The translations under genes were made by a program, and so were the position numbers. 64,000 bases of DNA from Chlorops oryzae (Eukaryota > Arthropoda > Insecta > Diptera > Chloropidae): positions 4,824,223 through 4,888,222 of the forward strand of contig CM035809.1 of assembly GCA_020466095.1 (NCBI GenBank), in the 5' to 3' direction. Of the stretch, positions 57,636-64,000 are shown piece after piece. Numbering within the stretch: the stretch's first letter is position 1; each line of letters begins with the position of its first letter. Below the pieces are notes generated by a model, which did no database searches, was not told the origin of the DNA, and saw only the letters and a program-made list of their open reading frames with translations.

Positions 57636-58610
57636 TTTCGGAAGATTTTTTTACCAGAAACTTTCTCAAATCGATGGAAATAAATGAACAACTGAAACTG
57701 ATTTTTTAGAGTTTTGCGAAACGAATTTTTGCACGCGCAGGATAAAATTTTTTCGACCTTACTCACGCGGCTATTTCATGAACTCTGGACTCGGATTGCC
57801 CGGACTTATGGCTTTTAACCTAATCTTTAAAATAAAATGGCAATAATGATTTGATGCTAAGCTGTTGATGGCTTGGCCACTTGACATTGGCTCGCTTTGA
57901 CTCTTTGGGCCTTGTGCGGTTTTCGTTCCCAGCAGAACCTTTTAAAACCCACAGATCGCAAGCGTTGGCAGGACATTCCCCCCCGTGGCGTTTCGAAGAG
58001 TGTTGCGATTGAGCGTAATTGATTTTTGTGTTTTCTCAAACCGTTCAAGTGGGTTAACATGATTCTTCGTGCATATGATGTTCGCTGACGATGGCCATGA
58101 CGACAATGACGACACAACTCGGCATTTCTATTTCTTTCAACTTTAAGTTGAATTTGATGCAAAAGACGCCAAACTGAAGTGGCTTTTAAAGTCTAAGAGG
58201 ATTTTTCGTGTGTTTCACTTCCAAAATATTACGCAATCACGATAGTTTTTGTAAATAATATTCCAAGAATTGCTATGAGAAACATTCGCCCACTTATTTT
58301 CGATGACTTTTATCAAAAGTGCTTATTTCAATTTTATTCCTCACATTGTGTTCGATTTGCGCATTCCGGTATGCCTGGATTTGAGTTGGAAGGAGAACAT
58401 TTTTGAAAACTATCAATCACATTTAATATTCATAGATTTTATACTTAGCTGCAAATGATTGAAAAACAGTAAAGTTCAATAAAAGTTAATAGTACACTGT
58501 GCTAGTTCAAAACCCGACAGACTGCTTTCATACATATCTAGAAATAATAACTAAAATACGCTGAATGCAATAGTGATAATGAGTTTTTGGGATCGGTTAA
58601 AGGAGATTTT
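57636..58610. other. Upstream flank of CCAP
   Basis: The DNA is less AT-rich around 57850-58160 and carries a 101-codon minus-strand frame that resembles nothing I know. It may be regulatory. No gene is supported. Confidence 0.4.
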
Positions 58611-59359
58611 CACCTTTAAGGGGGTCTTCTCATTGAGCAACTTTTTTTTCGACTTTTTTTTGCATTTATTTATAGCTTGGGTAGTTGTGAATATGCCCCT
58701 AAAAGGATTTTTTGAAATTCGAAATAGTTTAGAGGATATAGCCTTCTTTGTCGAGCAAGATCTGCGCTAAAACGAGTAATTTTTGCGTTGCTTCAAACTT
58801 TAAACGCGTTTATCTCGAAACCACGTTTTTCGAACTGGCGGCCATGATATCTCCAGTTCAACTGAACCGATTTTCATGAAACAAAGTGGAATCGACGCAG
58901 AATTGTCACCATTCTCGGGTGAACCTCGACCATAATTTTAAAAAATTTTTTACTATTTTTTTTTTTACACTAAACTACAAAAAAAAAGCCCGAAATTGAA
59001 ATTTTTTTTTGAATGGCCGCCATTTTGTCAAAAAAAATCACAAAATTAAGCTTGAGGTTCATCCGAGAATTACATCTATACTGATTATAACCCCGTTTTT
59101 TTTTCCATTTCGGACGCTCCGGAGACCCGGAATCGTGGCCGCCGTGACGGCACCTTTTTTTTCACCACCAACTTTGAAGTCTCATTACTTTTTGAACAGC
59201 CCACGTATCGAGGCAAAAAAATTTTTTTTATTTACTTTGAACCTTTTGTAATACAATAAATAAAAAAAGTTTTCTATTATTCTTTGCGTTTTCAAATAAG
59301 AATTTTTTTAAAAAGGGTCCAAAAAACGGGTTTTCAATGAGAAGACCCCCTTAAAGGTG
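58611..59359. mobile_element. TIR element, 749 bp
   Basis: Perfect 26-bp TIRs, CACCTTTAAGGGGGTCTT onward and its inverse ending CCCTTAAAGGTG. It is the reverse-orientation relative of 29097-29875. No transposase and no clear target duplication. Confidence 0.8.
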
Positions 59360-59439
59360 GATCCCAAAAGTATGCAAGCATAATTTTGTTTTTTATTTAA
59401 ACAATTTGAACGTCAGAACTGTCAGTTGCTAGTCATTTG

Positions 59440-59664
59440 CAGGGCTCGGATTTTAATGACTTTTACAAATTTAAAGCATACTTTATGGGGCAAAAATATT
59501 TTCGTACCAGCACTTTGCGAATTAGTTAAGCTTTTTTAACTTCAAAAAAAATTTATATTAAAGTTAAAAATCGATTTGAATCCTGACTTTAGGTGAGTTG
59601 AACAAAATTTGTGCTCCATAAAGTATGCTTTAAAATTATAAAAGTCAACAAAATCCGAGCCCTA
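59440..59664. mobile_element. hAT-type MITE, family B, 225 bp
   Basis: CAGGGCTCGG to CCGAGCCCTA with a perfect 8-bp duplication GTCATTTG (59432-59439, 59665-59672). Confidence 0.88.
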
Positions 59665-59741
59665 GTCATTTGCTACCCCATTACGCCGTCTCGTTAAATA
59701 ACATCACAGCTCTTAAAGTTCTTTTTGAAAACAGTAGTGGG

Positions 59742-59856
59742 ACTCATGCAGCTTCGCAAATTGTGGGAAATGAGAAATTTGTCACACAACTGTCAAAATT
59801 TATATGAAAATCTACGATGGGAAAAGTTGCGAAGACATTTGCGAAGCTGCATGAGT
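59742..59856. repeat. Palindromic repeat, 115 bp
   Basis: ACTCATGCAGCTTCGCAAAT at one end and its inverse at the other. An inverted relative lies at about 39493-39618. Confidence 0.65.
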
Positions 59857-59912
59857 ACCAATAGTTTCTTTTAACTGAAAAATTATATATGAAAAAAAAA
59901 TCGAAAGTCAAC

Positions 59913-60231
59913 CACTGTTGCCAGTTTAGGGGAATCTCCCTTATAGGTTGTCCTCACTATAGGCCCAAATTACGTAATTTGAGCGTTCAATTTCAGAGAC
60001 TGAAATTACGAAAACGCTCAAACTACGTAGTTTGGGCCTATAGTGAGGAAATGCTATTAGATTCAAAGAAATTTATGATCATTAGTGGAGTCATAGGGCA
60101 GAAAAGTGGTCAGGGAAACTTATATGGGACCTTATAAGACAAAATTTTTGTTTTTGGAAGGTTTCAAAATTAAATTTTAGGGAATTTTGTCCTTGTTTTG
60201 AGATTCCCCTAAAAAAAAAATGGCAACAGTG
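59913..60231. mobile_element. hAT-type MITE, 319 bp
   Basis: CACTGTTGCCA to TGGCAACAGTG, with AGGGGAATCTC and its inverse just inside, and a perfect 8-bp duplication AAGTCAAC (59905-59912, 60232-60239). An internal palindrome, CTCACTATAGGCCCAAA and inverse, spans about 59952-60048 and may be a further insert. Confidence 0.88.
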
Positions 60232-60239
60232 AAGTCAAC

Positions 60240-60742
60240 AATTCTACTTCCCCTAAAAGTATGTTTCACTTTTTTAATAAATGTGATGATCACATTAATA
60301 TTTACACGCTTTAACAAACGCACAGTCTATCAAACTGCATCATTACTTTTTCATAGTTTTATAGTAACTTAAGAAGTTATGACACCTTGTTTATGCTGTT
60401 AAAGTAAATTTTTGAAAAAATTTTAGATTGTCGCTGAAAATAGACCACGAGAACAATCGAACTTTTTGCTCTTTCGACACAGACGAAAAGATTAAACATT
60501 TTTCTTTTGACACGATGGCAGCAAGACTCAAAACGAGTGCATCGTAAATGAAAATATGCTTACAATTAAAGGAAGTCCAAAAGTTCTGTTAACTAGAGAA
60601 AAACGGCTTTGGGGGACCTCTAAACGTTTTCCAAAAAATCTGAAAAAATTCTGAAAAAGACTTTACCCCTTTAGCTTTCATAAACTGCCTGTGCAGCTAT
60701 GAAATTAAAAAAAAAATTTTTTTTTTGGGACACCCTAATGGT
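60240..60742. other. Gene-less stretch
   Basis: No supportable feature. Confidence 0.4.
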
Positions 60743-60960
60743 CAGGGCTCGGATTTTGTTGCTTTTATAAATTTAAAGCATACTTTATGGGGCAACGATT
60801 TTTCGAATAAGTGCAGCGAAGTTGAACTTCAAACCGCTTTTCTAACTTCAAAAAATTTCAAATTGAAGTTAAAAATCAATTTGAATCTTAATCTTATGTG
60901 AGTTGGATAAAATTTTTACTCCATGAAGTATGCTTTTTTTTGCGATTACAACGAAGCTTT
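60743..60960. mobile_element. hAT-type MITE, family B, right end lost
   Basis: Left end CAGGGCTCGG and the family interior are present; the match breaks at AGTATGCTT near 60932, where a T-run follows, and no right TIR is found. Confidence 0.65.
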
Positions 60961-61249
60961 AAATGTACAATTGTACAAGAATTCCACTAAATACAAGTAA
61001 TTAACGTAATCGTCATTATTCTGTCATAAATACAATATAGCAACATGAACTAAATATACTTTTATCTGTGGCAATACGGAAGAATACCTTAAGTCGAAAT
61101 ATCTTGTTTATATATATTTAAATTTTTTGACTTAAACGCTTTATTCATATACAAAACTAGAAGAACCCAGCGAACTTCGTTTCGCTTCCGAAGAAACTAA
61201 TGCGTCAAACATCAGAAACTAAAAATGTCAAAGAAACTGTATTTTTAAC
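60961..61249. other. Gene-less stretch
   Basis: AT-rich DNA with no supportable feature. Confidence 0.4.
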
Positions 61250-61720
61250 CTCTCCCTACGTCTCTCCATACTTCGCCACTCTTTATGACTTCCTCACTCT
61301 CTTCTCTTTCTCACTCTCTCACTCACTCACTCTCTCTCTCCTCTCCCTCCTCACTCTCTCCTCTCTCTCACTCTCCCCGATCTGTCACGCTCTCTCTTTC
61401 GTTCTGTCTCTCTCACTCAATCACACAACTTTCACTCACTCTCTCCCATAAAGTGGGTGTCTTCCTCTGTCTTCCAATGTCTTAATCTGCCTACTTCTGT
61501 CCTCCTCCGACTTTTTCTGTATTTTTCGGTCTTCCTCCATCTTCCTGAAACTTCCTCTGTCTTATTCCAATGTTTTTCTCCCTCTCCCTCTGTCCCATTT
61601 TATCGCGCTCTCTCCGTCTCATTAACTTTCTCCATCACACTCTCTTTCTCCATCTTGCCTCTCTATCCACTTCTCCGTCTGCCCTTCTCTCTTCTTCTTT
61701 CGATTTATGTTCCACGATAC
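61250..61720 (+). repeat. CT-rich tract
   Basis: The plus strand is dominated by CTCTCACTC and CTTCCTCTGTC units for about 470 bp. The serine- and leucine-rich open frames here follow from composition. Confidence 0.8.
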
Positions 61721-61756
61721 ATTATTTTCTTTTCGGAAGGAGGAAGACGGCCTCTG

Positions 61757-61829
61757 TCCCTTAGTTGGCTGAGATGCCAACTTACGAAGTTAGAGGCCCT
61801 GGGTTCGACTCCCAGCTCATTTCGTGGAT
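61757..61829 (+). repeat. tRNA-like SINE head 1
   Basis: CTTAGTTGGCTGAGATG resembles an A box, TTACGAA an anticodon loop, and CTGGG-TTCGACT-CCCAG a perfect T-arm. The acceptor ends do not pair, so a SINE head is more likely than a working tRNA. Confidence 0.5.
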
Positions 61830-62113
61830 GTTGTTTAATTTTTCTGTTTTTCTCTTTGGCTTACCATTTTTCGTGGTATCACAAGAAAATATATCATCTC
61901 TGCTGTTGTAAACTAGAACCTTCTGAGTAAGTGCACCGGGAGGATCTCCCTTCCTCACCAACGAAGGAACAATACTTTTCAACCGCTTTCACCGAACTTT
62001 CAATGTTCAATCGTTTCGTAAAAATTTTTAATAAATGCATAAGATTAATACATGGTTAATCCATTTAAAATCAAGATACATATGTATGTACCTTTCAAAG
62101 TGAATCACGGCCA
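61830..62113. other. Gene-less stretch
   Basis: Possible body of the SINE whose tRNA-like head precedes it; nothing else is seen. Confidence 0.3.
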
Positions 62114-62306
62114 ATACCCAGTAGTCAGTAGGTCGCCCCCGATATTTTTGACATGCCAAAGTGCCAGTCCTTGATGACTAGCCATTTCACCTACCACATG
62201 AACCTGAAAGAGTAGATAGGCCTCAGCTCACATTTCCCTATTCGCTGCGTATGATTGTTTTTGCTGTTGTCTGCTTTTAGGTCGCATTCTGATCATTTGC
62301 CCCGTC

Positions 62307-62380
62307 AAGCGTTCGATAGCGCAGTGGTTCAAACTATGACTCGATAGCCGGGAGGTTCGGGGTTCAATCCCTGCGGGCGG
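62307..62380 (+). repeat. tRNA-like SINE head 2
   Basis: GATAGCGCAGTGGTTC resembles an A box and GGTTCAATCCC is a B box, followed by GGCGAGAG and a T-rich stretch. The T stem pairs poorly. Confidence 0.5.
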
Positions 62381-62620
62381 CGAGAGTTTTTCCTAAATTT
62401 TTTACTTTTTTTATAGATTAGAGTTTTTTTTTTGTTCATAGTTCAGTTATTTTGGAAGACAAACATTTTCCCCTAAATTTTTAAGGTTTTATTATTATTT
62501 TTTTTTAATGGTTCATTTCCAAGTAAACAATTTTTGGAGTGAAAAAATTCGTTAAATACGTTTCCCAAAATCTGAGCAACGCTAAACTCAAGTGAGCATT
62601 TTGACCAAGAAATTAAATTC

Positions 62621-62694
62621 GTTCGTTTAACGTAATGGTTAAGGCGTTCGCCCAGCGATCTGGTGGTCAGCGGTTCGAGGCTCGGTGGAGGCGA
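62621..62694 (+). repeat. tRNA-like SINE head 3
   Basis: TTAACGTAATGGTTAAGGCG is A-box-like and GGTTCGAGGCTC B-box-like, followed by GGAGGCGAGAAAATTTT, similar to the sequence after head 2. Confidence 0.5.
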
Positions 62695-63028
62695 GAAAAT
62701 TTTAAGAGAAGTAAGATAAAAAAGATTTAAAATAAAAAATAGATAAACAAAAAAATATAATAATTAATAAAATAAATAAATTTAAAAAAAGTCAAACCAA
62801 ATATGAAATTTTTCTTTTTTCTCAGTCGCTGGTGCTAGGCCATTTCCTGCCCCTTTTCGCTAGCGAAATGACTGGTTAAAGGTGGCGCATAAAAGGACGA
62901 CCTGTCCCCGGCAATGAGATCGTAATGTTAAATTCGCCAGCGTCTTGGATAGGAAAGGGACCGATCCCCGACACCCAGTGACTAGTGAAATCGCTAGTGT
63001 TGTGGTGGCTCCGCTGACTACTGGGTAT

Positions 63029-64000
63029 CTGTTGCACCTTTGTTGGTGTGGAAATTTTCATCTCTTATTGCTCACCTTAAATGCGCATTAAGGATTTTTG
63101 AATTTAGATTTTCGAAAAAAAAAATTCGCATAAAAAAATGCGCATTTTAATTGTATGGAAGTGCGCGTTTTCATATCCGAGACACTCTGTGTCGACGGAA
63201 TATTGCGTCTGTGCGGTTGTGTGTAACACCCAGAATGATTCGAAAGGGACCACACAATATACGTAGGTATATATAGAACTTGATCAGCGTTACGAAGAGA
63301 TTCGATTCGATTCGATTGGTCCGTCTGTCTCTTTGTATACAGTTTTCTTAGCCCAGTTCCACACTAGGCGACAGTCGCCGGAGACACATTTTGTTTTGAT
63401 GACGAGGGACGGCTGAGAAGAGAGAGAACAGCACCCTTCTCTCTTCCCCGGCGCTCGCTCTACCACAAAACGGAACAGGACTTATCAAAGGATGTGAGCT
63501 ATCTAGACGAAATTTGGTTTGCATGTTCGCGGGACATGAGTAAGAACAATTTCGAAAATGGACCAGATAGGACAGTTTTTAAAGGTACTTCCTAACTAAA
63601 ACTAACTTAATCCGTCCTCTATTGAGGGGCCCCTCTAGTGCTGGGGTCTGTTAAAAAAAAAATCTGAAAAACTTTCCTGAAATCAGAACTTTTCGAAATA
63701 TTTCAATGAAATTTGAGCTTGTATTTAAGCCACTGATCATATTTTGAGAAATTAAAAAAGTGGGCGTGTCAAAACGGCGGTTTTCGGAAGGTAATTATAC
63801 CTGCATTCAAATACCAAATCATTTGGTTAAGTTACTCGTACATAATTGAACGAAGGACTGTCTGCCTTCGTGCGAGCACCCACCGCCGAAGCAATTAACT
63901 CATAATAACAAAAAACAGAGAAGCACCTGCTAAAAGACAAAATTAAACAAATTTAATTAGTATATATCAGGGGCGTACCCAGGAGGTTGTTTTGGGGGTT
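63029..64000. other. Gene-less window end with repeat fragments
   Basis: Near 63250-63345 a TTGATCAG and GGTCCGTCTGTCTC arrangement recalls the dispersed repeat at 2.1 kb; it is interrupted at about 63354-63483 by a copy of the palindromic MITE of 36.7 kb. No gene reaches the window edge. Confidence 0.45.

Larger units (their letters stand above)
62114..63028. mobile_element. Putative TIR element enclosing two tRNA-like units
   Basis: ATACCCAGTAGTCAG at 62114 is inverted at 63014-63028 (CTGACTACTGGGTAT). The matching part is short, so this may be two inverted repeat copies rather than one element. Confidence 0.4.

Noticed and set aside
57857..58162. 101-codon minus-strand frame upstream of CCAP
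   Set aside because: No recognisable family or signal peptide, and no splice partner; possibly regulatory DNA.
61757..61829. tRNA-Arg(ACG) gene
   Set aside because: The T-arm is perfect and the loop could hold ACG, but acceptor stem and D-arm do not pair well.
61200..61930. Serine- and leucine-rich frames of 64-157 codons
   Set aside because: They arise from the CT-rich tract; composition explains them fully.

Overview
The window is eukaryotic nuclear DNA from an insect, most likely a higher fly (Diptera, Brachycera). The evidence is short GT-AG introns, AT-rich intergenic DNA full of small transposons, and genes that align closely to fly genes: an Rh6-type opsin, the neuropeptides trissin and CCAP, and snake-like CLIP-domain proteases. 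The species cannot be named from sequence alone. No bacterial, plasmid or CRISPR features are present.

Layout. 1-9.7 kb: no intact gene; terminal-inverted-repeat (TIR) elements, a purine-strand tract and a degraded LINE end. 9.7-11.9 kb (+): opsin Rh6 with a recognisable photoreceptor core promoter. 15.3-16.3 kb (-): trissin, split over three small exons. 17.3-22.9 kb: two nests of transposons, one holding a mariner inside a LINE with a (TTAGG)n tail, inside a hAT-type element. 23.4-35.3 kb (+): three tandem CLIP-domain serine proteases with the same four-exon structure. 36.7-44 kb: palindromic repeats and a direct duplication whose second copy is riddled with small deletions. 44.6-52.8 kb (+): the helicase ASCC3 in eleven exons, interrupted by three single-base frameshifts. 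53.7-57.6 kb (-): CCAP in three exons, with a 3.3 kb intron full of MITEs. 57.6-64 kb: more MITEs, a CT-rich tract, tRNA-like SINE heads and no gene I can support.

The genes do not form one pathway. Rh6 is a visual pigment; trissin and CCAP are secreted peptide hormones acting on G-protein-coupled receptors; the proteases belong to an extracellular CLIP-C cascade type used in Toll or melanization signalling; ASCC3 is a housekeeping helicase of ribosome rescue and alkylation repair. The protease triplet is the clear local expansion. Several single-base frame breaks, together with the noisy duplicate and a C-run/A-run block, suggest that part of this assembly is incompletely polished, so breaks in otherwise conserved genes should not be read as pseudogenes without checking.
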